A DNA stretch of 64,000 bases from Candidatus Eiseniibacteriota bacterium (GCA_016215625.1 JACRIW010000032.1:1-64000), one strand, 5' to 3'; counted from the stretch's first letter, positions 1-9,321 are shown. The notes: generated by a model not told the origin, from the letters alone. Numbers and translations are program-made.

Positions 1-699
1 CATCGGGAGCGCTTCGCGGCGCAGGTGGCGCGGCTCGACGCCGAGCCGGACCTCGACGTCGTGGGCTCGCGGCTCCGGCTCTTTCCGAGTGGCGCCTACG
101 GCGAGGGCATGCGGCGCTGGCGGAACTGGCACGACTCGCTGCTCACGCACGAGGACATCCGGCGGGAGCTGCTCATCGACAGTCCCGTCGCGCACGGCTG
201 CGTGATGCTGCGCCGCGAGGCGGTCGAGCGCGTCGGCGGCTGGCACGAGCACGGCTGGGCCGAGGATCTCGACCTGTGGATCCGCCTCGCCGAGTCCGGC
301 GCGCGCTTCGGCAAGCTGGCCCGCGTGCTCTACGCCTGGCGGCAGCACGAGCGGAGTTCCACGAGGCAGGATGCGCGATACGCGCATGAGCGTTTCACCG
401 CGCTCAAGGTCGCCGCCCTCGATCGCGGAGTGCTGTCCGGCGGGCGCCGGGCCCTGCTCGTGGGCACGGGCACGAGCCTGGGCCGCTGGGCGGAGGCGCT
501 CGGGCCACGGGTCGAGCGCACGGTCGAGGTGAAGCAGCCGCCCGTGGGTGCGCGGGCCGGGGAACCACTCGGTGTGGAAACGCGGGAGCCGCACGTCCTC
601 GTGCTCGTCCTCATGGCCCCCGCGGCACGCGCGCGCTGGCGGCGATACCTGACCGATCGTGGACACACCGAGATGCAGGATTTCATATTCGTCGCGTAG
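1..699 (+). CDS. Glycosyltransferase family 2, C-terminal part (5' end outside window)
   Basis: The frame is open from base 1 (H-R-E-R-F-A...) and closes with TAG at 697-699, so this is the end of a gene that begins before the window. The pattern 'LDAEPDLDVVGSRLRL', then 'SPVAHGCVMLRREAVERVGG', then 'EDLDLWIRLAESG' is the second half of a GT-A fold family 2 glycosyltransferase: the acceptor-side ED-x-D-LW motif is the usual catalytic-base region. After it (from about base 440) comes a second, Rossmann-like segment beginning 'ALLVGTGTSLGRWAEALG', which many GT2 enzymes lack. It probably transfers a sugar to a surface polysaccharide or lipid carrier; donor and acceptor cannot be read. GTG at 25 is only an internal codon. 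Confidence 0.8.
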   Translation, partial: HRERFAAQVARLDAEPDLDVVGSRLRLFPSGAYGEGMRRWRNWHDSLLTHEDIRRELLIDSPVAHGCVMLRREAVERVGGWHEHGWAEDLDLWIRLAESGARFGKLARVLYAWRQHERSSTRQDARYAHERFTALKVAALDRGVLSGGRRALLVGTGTSLGRWAEALGPRVERTVEVKQPPVGARAGEPLGVETREPHVLVLVLMAPAARARWRRYLTDRGHTEMQDFIFVA

Positions 700-801
700 A
701 CGGGTCCGCCGGGCACAATCCCATTGACCCTTCGCGGTGGGACTGTTAGCACTTCGCCCAGCCTCACAAACCGCAGTTTCCCCCGAACGAAGGAGCAGCA
801 C

Positions 802-1176
802 ATGGCCAAGCGAGAGCGAAAGACCTACTCGGATGCGCAGCGCGAGGAAATCCTCGCGACGGCGATCAAGGACGGCCTCACCGCGGAAGACGTGCAGAAG
901 AAGTACGGCGTGAAGCCCGTCACGTATTATTCGTGGCGCAAGAAGAAGGGCATCAAGGGCCCGCGTGGCCGCAAGCCCGCATCGGCGAAGGCCGGAGTCG
1001 TGCTGCGGAGCGGCGACCTCAGCTCGCAGGTGCGCGCCGGCGTCCAGGCGAAGGTGCGCGAACTGCTGCCGGGCATCGTGCGCGAGGAAGTGGAGCGCTA
1101 TCTCGACTCCGTGTTCGGCGCCGGCGGCGGCGGTGGCGCGAAGCCACGTAAGAAGGTCGCGAAGAAGAAGAAGTGA
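802..1176 (+). CDS. Small basic helix-turn-helix protein with AT-hook-like segment
   Basis: A 124-residue protein starting at ATG 802, preceded by AAGGAG at 790-795; an upstream in-frame start at 724 lacks such a site. Residues 5-50 (YSDAQREEILATAIKDG, then AEDVQKKYGVKPVTYYSWRKKKG) form a transposase/MerR-like HTH of the type found in IS3 OrfA and HTH_8 proteins. It is followed by GPRGRKPA, an AT-hook-like stretch, a helical segment ending in VEEVERYLDSVFG-like residues, a glycine run and a lysine-rich tail (KKVAKKKK). No transposase catalytic domain or inverted repeats are nearby, so I read it as a stand-alone DNA-binding or nucleoid-associated protein. A strong terminator follows directly. 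Target is unknown. Confidence 0.7.
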   Translation: MAKRERKTYSDAQREEILATAIKDGLTAEDVQKKYGVKPVTYYSWRKKKGIKGPRGRKPASAKAGVVLRSGDLSSQVRAGVQAKVRELLPGIVREEVERYLDSVFGAGGGGGAKPRKKVAKKKK

Positions 1177-1196
1177 TCGCGGCACGATGACGCGGG

Positions 1197-1233
1197 AAGG
1201 GCGCGCCGGGTGCCCGCGCGCCCTTACGCTTTT
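1197..1233 (+). terminator. Intrinsic terminator after the small HTH gene
   Basis: A perfect 10-bp stem (1197-1206 with 1216-1225, AAGGGCGCGC / GCGCGCCCTT) with a 9-nt loop is followed by ACGCTTTT. It lies 20 bases after the stop codon at 1176 and also faces the convergent pgl gene. Confidence 0.75.
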
Positions 1234-1254
1234 CCGGCCGCTCCGCGGCCCGCG

Positions 1255-1977
1255 TCAGTCACGAGCCAGCAGCGCGGCCGCTTCGGCGTCGAGCAGCCAC
1301 TCGCCGCGGGGATCGCGCGCCAGCCGCGCCGGCGTCGCCGCCACGGCGCCCCGTTCCTCGAGTCCCGCCCGCACCGCCTCGGCCTTCGACGATCCGCTCG
1401 CGAGCACGAGAAGCGCGCGCGCTTCCGACAGCGTGCGCGGGGTGAGCGTCAGCCGCTGCGCCGGAGGCTTCGGACTGTCCATCACCGCGGCGACGCGCGA
1501 GTCCATTTCGCCGAGCAACGGCGAACTCGGGAACAGCGACGCGACGTGGCCGTCCTCGCCCAGGCCGAGCACCACGAGGTCGAGCGGCTCCTCGAGCAGC
1601 ACGGCGTAGTCGTGCGCCTCGGCGGCGAGGTCGGCCACTTCGCCCCGCATCCGTTCGCAGCGTGGCGCGAGCGGACCCAGCGGGGCGAGCAGCGCCTCGC
1701 TCACGAGCCGGTGGTTGCTGTCGGGATGCGACGGCGGCACCGCACGTTCGTCGGCGAAGAACACGACCACGCGCGGCCACTCGATCGTGTCCGCGAGCGG
1801 CGGGGCGGCGAGCCGCTCGAGCATGCCGCGCACGGAGCGTCCGCCGGGCAGCGCCACGCGGAACTCGCCGCGGTCCTCGATCGCCCGTTCGGCGCGCTCG
1901 GCGAACACGTCCGCCGCGGCGGCCGCGAGCGCCGGGGCGTCGGCGACGACGCGCACGCGCGGCTCGGAGCCTCTCAC
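1255..1977 (-). CDS. pgl: 6-phosphogluconolactonase
   Basis: A 240-residue protein of the usual DevB/Pgl length and glucosamine-6-phosphate isomerase-like fold. It hydrolyses 6-phosphogluconolactone to 6-phosphogluconate in the oxidative pentose phosphate pathway. Visible family motifs are the N-terminal ALPGGRS phosphate loop, VVFFADERAVP and the signature LGLGEDGHVASLFP. I chose the GTG at 1977 because its GTGA overlaps the TGA of zwf, giving translational coupling, and because the alignable region begins directly after it (RVRVVADAPALAAAAADVF). It is the last gene of gnd-zwf-pgl, so all three oxidative steps are made from one message. Confidence 0.93.
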   Translation of the reverse strand: MRGSEPRVRVVADAPALAAAAADVFAERAERAIEDRGEFRVALPGGRSVRGMLERLAAPPLADTIEWPRVVVFFADERAVPPSHPDSNHRLVSEALLAPLGPLAPRCERMRGEVADLAAEAHDYAVLLEEPLDLVVLGLGEDGHVASLFPSSPLLGEMDSRVAAVMDSPKPPAQRLTLTPRTLSEARALLVLASGSSKAEAVRAGLEERGAVAATPARLARDPRGEWLLDAEAAALLARD

Positions 1978-3488
1978 GGATTCCGCCACACGCGCCGGTC
2001 CACGTGCATGAGACGGTCGGCCGCCTCCGGCCCCCAGGAGCCCGCGTCGTAGTTCGGCAGGTCCTTCGGCGGGTTCGCGTCCCAGTAGTCGAGCATCGGC
2101 TGGATCCACTGCCACGACGTCTCCACCGCGTCGCGCCGCGAGAACAGCGTCGCGTCGCCGCGCATCGCGTCGAGCAGCAGGCGTTCGTACGCCTCGGGCG
2201 GCTCGCCGCCGAAGGCCTCGGTGTACTTCATGTCCATCACGACGGGCGTGACGGTGAAGTCGTGACCGGGCAGTTTCGACGAAAACGAGAGCGTGATGCC
2301 TTCCTCGGGCTGGATGCGCAGCGTGAGCACGTTGGGCTCCACGTGCTCGCACAGGTCGCCGCTGCCGAACAGCGACAGCGGGATCGGCTGCATGTGGAAC
2401 GACACCTCGGTCACGCGCTTCGCCATCTTCTTCCCGGCGCGCAGGTAGAAGGGCACGCCCTGCCAGCGCCAGTTGTCCACGAACACGCGCATCGCGGCGA
2501 ACGTCGGCGACACCGAATCGGGAGCGACGTCCGGCTCGGCCCGATAGCCGCGGTACTGGCCGAGCACGACGTCGTTCGGAACGGTGTCCGCCCACGGCGT
2601 GCGCAGCGCCTGGAGCACCTTCAGCTTCTCGCCTCGCACGTCGTCGGCGTCGCTGCTGTTCGGCGGCTCCATCGCGCAGAGCGTGAGCACCTCGAGCAGG
2701 TGGTTCTGGACGATGTCGCGCAGCACGCCGGTGGATTCGTAGAACTTGCCGCGCGTGCCGACACCCACGGTCTCGGCCGCGGTGATCTGGACGTGATCGA
2801 CGTACTTGCGGTTCCAGAGCGGCTCGAACATCGAGTTCGCGAACCGGAACACCATGATGTTCTGCACCGTTTCCTTGCCGAGGTAGTGATCGATGCGGAA
2901 CGTCTGCGATTCGTCGAGCACTTCGGCGACGAGACCGTTGAGCTGCTTCGCGGTCTCGAGGCTTCGCCCGAACGGCTTCTCGACGATCACGCGGGAGAAC
3001 GTCTTCGCGGTCGGCGCGACGATGAGGCCCGCGTCGCGCAGGTGGCGCAGGATCGTCCCGAACTCGTCCGGCGGCACGGCGAGGTAGAAGAGCCGGTTGC
3101 CCGCGGTGCCCAGCTTCTCGTCGAGCGCGGCGAGCGTCTCGGCGAGCCGGGCGTACGTCGCGGGATCCGCGAAGTCGCCGGAGACGTAGTCGAGCCTCGG
3201 CTCGAGCCATTCCCACACGCCCGCGTCGAGCTTGTTGCGCGAGAACTCCTCGACGCCCGCGCGCATCTGCGCCGCGAACTCGCCGCGCGTCCACGGGCGG
3301 CGCGCACAGCCGACCGCCGCGAAGCGGTCGCGCACGTGCCCGCCGGCGGCGAGGTTGTAGAGCGCCGGCATGAGCTTGCGCCGCGTGAGGTCGCCCGTCG
3401 CACCGAACACGACGGTCACGCATGGCGGCGCCTCCGGCGGCTGCTTCGGGTTCGGCAGTCCGATCGGCACTTCGATGCGGGTCGGCAC
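1974..3488 (-). CDS. zwf: Glucose-6-phosphate 1-dehydrogenase
   Basis: A 504-residue protein, the normal Zwf length, oxidising glucose 6-phosphate to 6-phosphogluconolactone with NAD(P)+. The dinucleotide fingerprint is FGATGDLTRRKLMPALY (residues 28-44). The active-site signature RIDHYLGKETVQN lies near residue 200, and EKPFGRSLETAKQLN precedes it. The GTG at 3488 is preceded by GGAGAAG, which overlaps the end of gnd only 3 bases upstream; the 3' end overlaps pgl by 4 bases. Tight packing with gnd and pgl shows a single operon. No residue that defines strict NADP+ or NAD+ use was judged decisive. Confidence 0.97.
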   Translation of the reverse strand: MPTRIEVPIGLPNPKQPPEAPPCVTVVFGATGDLTRRKLMPALYNLAAGGHVRDRFAAVGCARRPWTRGEFAAQMRAGVEEFSRNKLDAGVWEWLEPRLDYVSGDFADPATYARLAETLAALDEKLGTAGNRLFYLAVPPDEFGTILRHLRDAGLIVAPTAKTFSRVIVEKPFGRSLETAKQLNGLVAEVLDESQTFRIDHYLGKETVQNIMVFRFANSMFEPLWNRKYVDHVQITAAETVGVGTRGKFYESTGVLRDIVQNHLLEVLTLCAMEPPNSSDADDVRGEKLKVLQALRTPWADTVPNDVVLGQYRGYRAEPDVAPDSVSPTFAAMRVFVDNWRWQGVPFYLRAGKKMAKRVTEVSFHMQPIPLSLFGSGDLCEHVEPNVLTLRIQPEEGITLSFSSKLPGHDFTVTPVVMDMKYTEAFGGEPPEAYERLLLDAMRGDATLFSRRDAVETSWQWIQPMLDYWDANPPKDLPNYDAGSWGPEAADRLMHVDRRVWRNP

Positions 3489-3491
3489 GGG

Positions 3492-4388
3492 CTACTTCTC
3501 CTTCACCGCGTGGCCGCCGAACTGGTTGCGGAGCGCCGCCAGCACGCGGTCGGTGAAGGTGTCCTCCTGCCGCGATCGGAAGCGCCGCATGAGCGACAGC
3601 GTGAGCACCTCCGCGGGGATGTTCTTGTCGATCGCCTCGAGCACGGTCCAGCGCCCTTCGCCCGAGTCCTCGACGAAGCCGCGGATCTTCTCGAGCTTCG
3701 GGTCCTGCCGGAACGCGAGTTCGGCCAGTTCGAGCAGCCACGAGCGCACGACGCTGCCCTGGTTCCACAGGTGCGAGAGCGCGGCGAGGTCGTAGTCGTA
3801 CTCGCTCGCCTGCAGGATCTCGAAGCCCTCGGCGTACGCCTGCATCATGCCGTACTCGATGCCGTTGTGGATCATCTTGGAGAAGTGTCCCGAGCCCACG
3901 GGACCGGTGTGCAGCCAGCCGTCCGGAGGCCCGAGCGTGTCGAGCGCGGGCTCGAGCCGCGCGATGTCGGCCGCGGCGCCGCCGGCCATCATGCAGTAGC
4001 CGTTCTGCAGGCCCCACACGCCACCCGACGTGCCGACGTCGGCGTAGCCGATGCCGTGCGTGGCGAGCGCGGCGGCGCGGCGCTTGTCGTCGTGGAAGTT
4101 CGTGTTGCCGCCGTCCACGATGAGGTCGCCCTTCGCGAGCAGCGGCACGAGCTGGTCGATCATGTCGTCCGTCGTCTTGCCGGCCGGCAGCATGATCCAC
4201 AGCACACGCGGCGCGGCGAGCGCGCCCACGAGTTCGGCGATCGAGCCGGCGCCGACGGCGCCCTGCGCGACGGCCTCCTGCACCTTGTCGGCGCTCCGGT
4301 TCCAGGCCACCACCCGGTGCCCGCCGCGCAGGAGGCGCAGCGTCATGTTGAATCCCATGCGGCCGAGGCCGAGAAATCCGAGTTCCAT
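3492..4388 (-). CDS. gnd: 6-phosphogluconate dehydrogenase, decarboxylating, short form
   Basis: A 298-residue protein starting at ATG 4388 with GGGAG just upstream. It oxidatively decarboxylates 6-phosphogluconate to ribulose 5-phosphate. The Rossmann motif GFLGLGRMG is at residues 4-12, the substrate loop DVGTSGGVWGLQNGYCMMAGG is in the middle, and GSGHFSKMIHNGIEYGMMQ carries the catalytic lysine and histidine-asparagine pair. The length fits the short GntZ/YqeC-like 6PGDH branch rather than the roughly 470-residue E. coli type. That branch is often NAD+-preferring, which is an inference here. It is the first gene of gnd-zwf-pgl; the in-frame extension to 4856 is not supported. Confidence 0.93.
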   Translation of the reverse strand: MELGFLGLGRMGFNMTLRLLRGGHRVVAWNRSADKVQEAVAQGAVGAGSIAELVGALAAPRVLWIMLPAGKTTDDMIDQLVPLLAKGDLIVDGGNTNFHDDKRRAAALATHGIGYADVGTSGGVWGLQNGYCMMAGGAAADIARLEPALDTLGPPDGWLHTGPVGSGHFSKMIHNGIEYGMMQAYAEGFEILQASEYDYDLAALSHLWNQGSVVRSWLLELAELAFRQDPKLEKIRGFVEDSGEGRWTVLEAIDKNIPAEVLTLSLMRRFRSRQEDTFTDRVLAALRNQFGGHAVKEK

Positions 4389-4651
4389 CGCCACTCCCTT
4401 CGCAAGGACGCGCGTGCGCGTCCGACGGTCCGTCGTCGTTCCGGGGCGAAAGCCCCCTCGATCACCGGCGCATGAAACGCCCGCTCCCCGCGCGGCGCAA
4501 CCCCGAAGGAGGCGCCGCTCGAAGTTCGCCCCGGCGTCATCGGCCCGAGTCGCGCCCTGCTGCACCGGCATTCGGCCGCCCGCAAGGCCCGCGCGGCGGT
4601 CGCGGCCGTGCGGGCGGTGCTCCGGGCGCGGCTCGTGATAGCGTGCGCGCC

Positions 4652-6106
4652 GTGAATACCCCGTCCTCGCGCGGCTTGCCGCGCCCGCTGCTCGCCGTCC
4701 TCGCCGCCTCGTTCGCCTTCTCGCTCCTTCTCGCGCTGGCTTTCCCGCTGATCGACCCCGACGAGGGCCGCAATGCCGAGGTCGCCCGCGAGATGGCCGC
4801 GAACGGCGACGTCGTGATCCCCCACCTCGCGGGGCTGCCGTATCTCGACAAGCCACCGGCGCTCTTCGCCGCGGCGGCCGCGTGCATCCGCGTGCTCGGC
4901 CCGACGCCGCTCGCGGCTCGCCTGCCCGCCATGCTCGCCTCGCTCGCCGCGCTGCTGCTGCTCGCGCGCGCCGCGCGCCGGCTCGAAGGCGACACGCACG
5001 CCGTGACCGCGGTCGCGCTCACGGCGAGCGCGCCGCTCTTCGCGGTGCTTTCCGCGTACGTCATCTTCGACATGCCGCTCGCCGCCTGCGTCACCGCGGT
5101 GTGGACGCTGCTCGCGATCGAGTGGGAGCACGGGCCGTCGTCACCGCGCCGCACGGCGATGTTCGCCGCGGTGACGCTCGGCGTGCTGCTCAAGGGTCCG
5201 GTCATGCTCGCGTGGGTGCTCGGCGGCAGCGTGGTCTCGGCGCTGCTCGCGCGCGATCGCGCGCCGCTGCGCTGGCTCGCGTGGTGGCCCGGCTGGATGC
5301 TCGTGTTCGGCGTCGCGGGTGGCTGGTTCGCGCTCGCACTGCGGCGCCATCCCGAATACGCGCGCTACGCGTTCCTCGAGGAGTCGCTCGAACGCATGAC
5401 GTCGGGCTCGTTCAAGCGCGAGCAGCCGGCGTGGTTCGTGCCGGCCGTGCTCGCCGGCGGCGCGCTGCCGTGGTCGCTCGCCACGCCGTGGTGGCGCGCG
5501 CGTGGCGCCGCGACGAGCAAGGGCTCGCGCGCGGCGCTCGGGTTCCTCGTCTTCGCGGCCGTGTTCTTCACGGTCTCGCGCAGCAAGCTCGTCACCTACC
5601 TGCTGCCCGCGATTCCCGCGATGGCGTGGCTCGCGGCGGCCGCCTGGCGCGCCTCCGGCCGCCGGGTGCGCCCCCTCGCGGCGGCGCTCGCGCTGGGTGC
5701 GATCCCCCTCGCGCTGGTGGTGGGAAGGCCGCTCGTGTTGCGTTATGCCGAGTCGCAGTCCGGCGCGGCCCTCGCCCGCGCCATCCGGGCCTCCGGGGGC
5801 GGGACAGTGCTTTACGAGCGCTGCTATAGTCCCGGCACCGATTTCCTGCTGGGCCGCTCGGGAATCGTGCTCGCCGGCCAGGGGCACGAGATCACGAGCA
5901 CGTACGTCGTGCGCTACCGCGAGTCGCTGCGCGAGCGCGGGTTGTGGACGCTGCGCGCGGAGGACGACTCCACCGCCGTCCTCGACGCCGACGTCCGGGT
6001 CCAGTCGCATCACCGCCCGGGCCCCGAGCCCGGCGCGGGCTGGACTCGCATCCACGAGGGACCGCGCTTCACGGCCTGGCGCCGCGAGCGCGCGCCCGAA
6101 CGCTGA
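4652..6106 (+). CDS. GT39/ArnT-like membrane glycosyltransferase
   Basis: A 484-residue polytopic membrane protein from GTG 4652; the coding frame extends further 5' but only the part from here begins with a normal hydrophobic helix (LLAVLAASFAFSLLLALAF). The luminal signature DPDEGRNAEVAREM, followed by GDVVIPHLAGLPYLDKPP, is that of the PMT/ArnT (GT39-GT83) family, which moves a sugar from a polyprenyl-phosphate donor to lipid A or protein. About ten hydrophobic segments follow, then a soluble C-terminal domain of about 110 residues. Start choice is uncertain because no clear ribosome binding site is seen. The asparagine synthetase gene follows 19 bases later, suggesting a shared message. 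Confidence 0.85.
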   Translation: MNTPSSRGLPRPLLAVLAASFAFSLLLALAFPLIDPDEGRNAEVAREMAANGDVVIPHLAGLPYLDKPPALFAAAAACIRVLGPTPLAARLPAMLASLAALLLLARAARRLEGDTHAVTAVALTASAPLFAVLSAYVIFDMPLAACVTAVWTLLAIEWEHGPSSPRRTAMFAAVTLGVLLKGPVMLAWVLGGSVVSALLARDRAPLRWLAWWPGWMLVFGVAGGWFALALRRHPEYARYAFLEESLERMTSGSFKREQPAWFVPAVLAGGALPWSLATPWWRARGAATSKGSRAALGFLVFAAVFFTVSRSKLVTYLLPAIPAMAWLAAAAWRASGRRVRPLAAALALGAIPLALVVGRPLVLRYAESQSGAALARAIRASGGGTVLYERCYSPGTDFLLGRSGIVLAGQGHEITSTYVVRYRESLRERGLWTLRAEDDSTAVLDADVRVQSHHRPGPEPGAGWTRIHEGPRFTAWRRERAPER

Positions 6107-6125
6107 CGGGAGCATCCGACTTCTC

Positions 6126-8087
6126 ATGTGTGGCATCGCCGGCCTGATCGCGCCGGACCTTTCGGCTCCCGAACGCCTCGAGTTCGTCCGCGCCATGGTG
6201 CAGCGGATGCGCCATCGCGGCCCGTCCGGCGAAGCGCTGTGGGGCGGCGAGGGCGTCGCGCTCGGCATCGCGCGCCTCGCGATCGTCGCGCCGAACCAGC
6301 CCGCGCGCACGCTCGAGAGCGAGACGGGCGGCGTCGTCGGTGTCGCGAACGGCGAGATCTACAACCACGACCCGCTGCTCGCGGACCTGCGTGCGCGCGG
6401 TCACGACGTCCCGTCCGGCCCGGACACCGCGCTGCTGCCGCATCTCTTCGAGGAGCGCGGCGACCTGTTTCCCGAAGTGCTCGACGGCATGTTCGCGGTG
6501 GCGCTGTGGGACCGCGCGACGCGCACGCTGACGCTCGCGCGCGACCGCGCCGGCGAGAAGCCGCTGTTCTACACGACCGCCGGCGGCCGCTTCGCGTTCG
6601 CGTCCGAACCCGGCGCGCTCGCGATGCTGCCCTGGGTGTCGCGCCGGCCCTCGGCCGAGGCGATCTCGCGCTACCTCGTGCACGGCTACTTCGCGGGCGC
6701 GGACTCGGCGTTCGCGGAACTGAAGCAGCTGCCGCCCGCGCACACGCTCACGTGGCGCGACGGCGCCCTGCGCACGCGCCGCTGGTGGCGGCCTTGGGAC
6801 GCGCTGCTCGCGACCGGCGCACGGCATCCCGTCGCGGACACGCCCGCGCTCGTCGAGAGCGCGCTCGCGCAGGCCGTGGCCTCACGCGTGCCCGGCGAGG
6901 TACCCTTCGGCGTCTTCCTCTCGGGTGGCGTGGACTCGGGACTCGTCGCGACGCTCGCGGCGCGGCATCTCCGGCACGCCTTCCCCACGTTCAGCATGCG
7001 CATCGCGCACCGCGGCTACGACGAGTCGGCCTACGCACGCCGCGTCGCCGAGTCCATCGGCGCGAAACATCACGAACTCGTGATGACCGACCGCGAGGGC
7101 GAAGAGGCGCTGCAGACCTGGGCCGCCGGCATGGACCAGCCGCTCGGCGATCCGAGCGTGCTGCCCACGTGGGCGCTCGCGCGCTTCGCCTCGGCACATG
7201 TTCCGGTCGTGCTGACCGGCGAGGGCGGCGACGAACTCTTCGGCGGCTATCCCACCTACCTCGGGCACCGGCACTCGGCGTTCGCCGATCACGTGCCGGG
7301 GCCGATCGCCGCGGCGGTGGTCGCGCTCGCGCGGCGTTTCCGCCCGAAGCACCACCACGTCACGATCGCCCACCTGCTCGAACGCTTCCTCGGCGTGCGC
7401 GGGCTGTCCCCCTTCGAGCGCCACCTCGCGTGGTTCGGCACCGCGCGCGCGTCCGAAGCGCTGGCGCTGCTGTCACCCGAGCTGCGCGCCGCCGCCGGCC
7501 CCGCCGCGCCGCTCGGTCACGTGCGCCACCTCGAGAGCGTGCTCGGCGACATGCAGATCCTCAAGCCGGGCGGCCGCGCGGGCATCACCGCGTACCAGCT
7601 GCTCGACTTCGAGACTTATCTCTCCGGCGACCTGCTCACGAAGGTGGACCGCTGCACGATGGCGCACGGTGTCGAGTCGCGCGCGCCGTTCCTGCGCGGC
7701 TCGCTGATCGAGTTCGCGCTCGCCCTGCCGGACGACGCGAAGCTGCGCGGCACGACCGGCAAGTGGGCGCTCAAGCAGGCCGCGAAGTCGCTGCTTCCCG
7801 CCGACCTCCTCGCGCGCCGCAAGCAGGGCTTCTCGCCGCCGTTCTCGGCCTGGGCGCGCGGCCCGCTGCGCGGCATCGTGCTCGACGAGCTGTCCCCGGC
7901 GCGGATCGAACACGCGGGCGTGCTCGACGCGCGCGCGGTGCAGCACGTCGTGCGCGAACATCTCGACGGACGCGAAGATCGCGGCCGCACGCTCTGGGCG
8001 CTGCTCTCGCTGCAGTGCTGGGCGGAACGCTGGGTCGCCTCGGCGCCCGCGCCGGAACCCGTGCTCGAGGAGTTCTCGCGCAGCTGA
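6126..8087 (+). CDS. asnB: Asparagine synthase (glutamine-hydrolysing)
   Basis: A 653-residue AsnB-type amidotransferase. The N-terminal Ntn glutaminase begins with Met-Cys-Gly (catalytic Cys2), with MRHRGP and NGEIYNH motifs. The C-terminal synthetase domain has the PP-loop FLSGGVDSG and the later GEGGDELFGGY and DRCTMAHGVESRAPFL blocks. It transfers amide nitrogen from glutamine to aspartate. Members of this family are also common in polysaccharide clusters, where they may amidate sugars; the GT39 gene directly upstream and the GT2 fragment to the left make this a possible alternative. The gene stops 13 bases before the convergent MFS gene, with no clear terminator between them. Confidence 0.93.
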   Translation: MCGIAGLIAPDLSAPERLEFVRAMVQRMRHRGPSGEALWGGEGVALGIARLAIVAPNQPARTLESETGGVVGVANGEIYNHDPLLADLRARGHDVPSGPDTALLPHLFEERGDLFPEVLDGMFAVALWDRATRTLTLARDRAGEKPLFYTTAGGRFAFASEPGALAMLPWVSRRPSAEAISRYLVHGYFAGADSAFAELKQLPPAHTLTWRDGALRTRRWWRPWDALLATGARHPVADTPALVESALAQAVASRVPGEVPFGVFLSGGVDSGLVATLAARHLRHAFPTFSMRIAHRGYDESAYARRVAESIGAKHHELVMTDREGEEALQTWAAGMDQPLGDPSVLPTWALARFASAHVPVVLTGEGGDELFGGYPTYLGHRHSAFADHVPGPIAAAVVALARRFRPKHHHVTIAHLLERFLGVRGLSPFERHLAWFGTARASEALALLSPELRAAAGPAAPLGHVRHLESVLGDMQILKPGGRAGITAYQLLDFETYLSGDLLTKVDRCTMAHGVESRAPFLRGSLIEFALALPDDAKLRGTTGKWALKQAAKSLLPADLLARRKQGFSPPFSAWARGPLRGIVLDELSPARIEHAGVLDARAVQHVVREHLDGREDRGRTLWALLSLQCWAERWVASAPAPEPVLEEFSRS

Positions 8088-8100
8088 AACGCCATGCCGC

Positions 8101-9273
8101 TCAGGCGTGCGCGCGTCCCGCGTCGTTCCGGTGCGTGCGCGAGGGCTCGATACCGCGCGCGCACAGCGCCCCGACGGCGATCAGGCTCGAGAGCGCCATG
8201 AGCGCCACGCGCAGCCCCGAGTGATCGGCGAGCGCGCCGATCGGACCCACGAGCAGCGCGCCCACGCCCCACGCCGCGCCCATCAGCAGGCTCGAGATCG
8301 TCGAAGCGTGCCGGGGCGAAAGCTCCTGGCCGAGCACCACGTTCACCGGCAGCGAGGCCTGCAGGAACGCGTAGCCCGTCACGAGGCTGACGAGGGCGGG
8401 CGTGAGCGGCAGCAGGAAGAACGCCGCGAAGAACGGCGCCGCGAGCAGGAACGACACGCGCACGACGCGGTGGCCGCCGATGCGATCGGCGATCGCGCCG
8501 CCCGCGAAGCCGCCGAGCGCGCCGCAGGTGAGGTAGACGGTCGTGAGCACGCCGCCCGCCTCGACCGACCAGCCCTGTTCGTGCACGTAGAGCGGCAGGA
8601 ACGTGGCGAAGCCGGACGACACCGCCGAGCGCGTGACCACCGTCAGGTAGAGCATGCCGAGCGGGCGCGCGACGGGCGCGAGTTCGGAGAGCTTCGCGCG
8701 CGTGCGTGCGGCGTGCGGCACGGCGGGCACGCGGCGCATCCACACGTAGAGCGCGATCGAGAGCAGGACGCCGGGCACGGCGGCGATCCACGTGCGTTCG
8801 AGACCGAACACGCGCGCGGTCTGCGTGGCGAACATGGGACCGAGCGCCCAGCCGAGCGTCCCTCCCGTCACCCAGAACGACATCGCCATGCCGCGCGAGG
8901 GCGCGCTCGTCCCGGCGAGCGACGCGGTCTGCGGGTGGAACGCCGACACCCCGATGCCGCCCGCGACGAGCAGCGCGACCAGCGCCGCGTAGCTCGGCGC
9001 CGCGCCGATGCTCGACAGGAACACCGCCGCGACGAGCGGACCGAGCGCGACGAACCAGGGCCGCGACAGCCGGTCGGACAGCAGCCCGAAGAGCGGCTGC
9101 GAGAACGACGACGACATCGAGCCGAGCGCGACGAGGCCGCCGACCATCGTGTAGTTGAGCCCGAGACGATGGACGAGCAGCGGCAGCAGCGGGATGTAGA
9201 AGCTCGAGTAGGAGTCGATCGTGAAGTGCGCGAGCGACAGCACCGCGAGCCGCGGAGTGATGTGGGAGCGCAT
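8101..9273 (-). CDS. MFS transporter, fosmidomycin-resistance (FSR) type
   Basis: A 390-residue, about 12-helix major facilitator protein from ATG 9273. The opening 'LAVLSLAHFTIDSYSSFYIPLLPLL' and the 'SFSQPLFGLLSDRLSRPW' loop are typical of the FSR/Fsr-like branch. The second half repeats the MFS A-motif as GGAIADRIGGHR. It likely exports a small molecule by proton antiport; the substrate is unknown, since the fosmidomycin link is only a family name. It lies downstream of the hybrid kinase gene on the same strand but is separated from it by a terminator. Confidence 0.9.
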   Translation of the reverse strand: MRSHITPRLAVLSLAHFTIDSYSSFYIPLLPLLVHRLGLNYTMVGGLVALGSMSSSFSQPLFGLLSDRLSRPWFVALGPLVAAVFLSSIGAAPSYAALVALLVAGGIGVSAFHPQTASLAGTSAPSRGMAMSFWVTGGTLGWALGPMFATQTARVFGLERTWIAAVPGVLLSIALYVWMRRVPAVPHAARTRAKLSELAPVARPLGMLYLTVVTRSAVSSGFATFLPLYVHEQGWSVEAGGVLTTVYLTCGALGGFAGGAIADRIGGHRVVRVSFLLAAPFFAAFFLLPLTPALVSLVTGYAFLQASLPVNVVLGQELSPRHASTISSLLMGAAWGVGALLVGPIGALADHSGLRVALMALSSLIAVGALCARGIEPSRTHRNDAGRAHA

Positions 9274-9321
9274 GAGTGCGGGCACTCTACACGCTCGGCG
9301 CCGGCGGAACCCGGCCATGCC

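Noticed and set aside
1662-4475. A long open frame on the plus strand opposite pgl, zwf and gnd
   Set aside because: The opposite strand carries three well-known enzymes with conserved motifs; the plus-strand frame is Arg/His-rich and low in complexity, the usual effect of high GC at third codon positions. The same holds for long frames opposite 33-36 kb, 43-47 kb and 50-53 kb.
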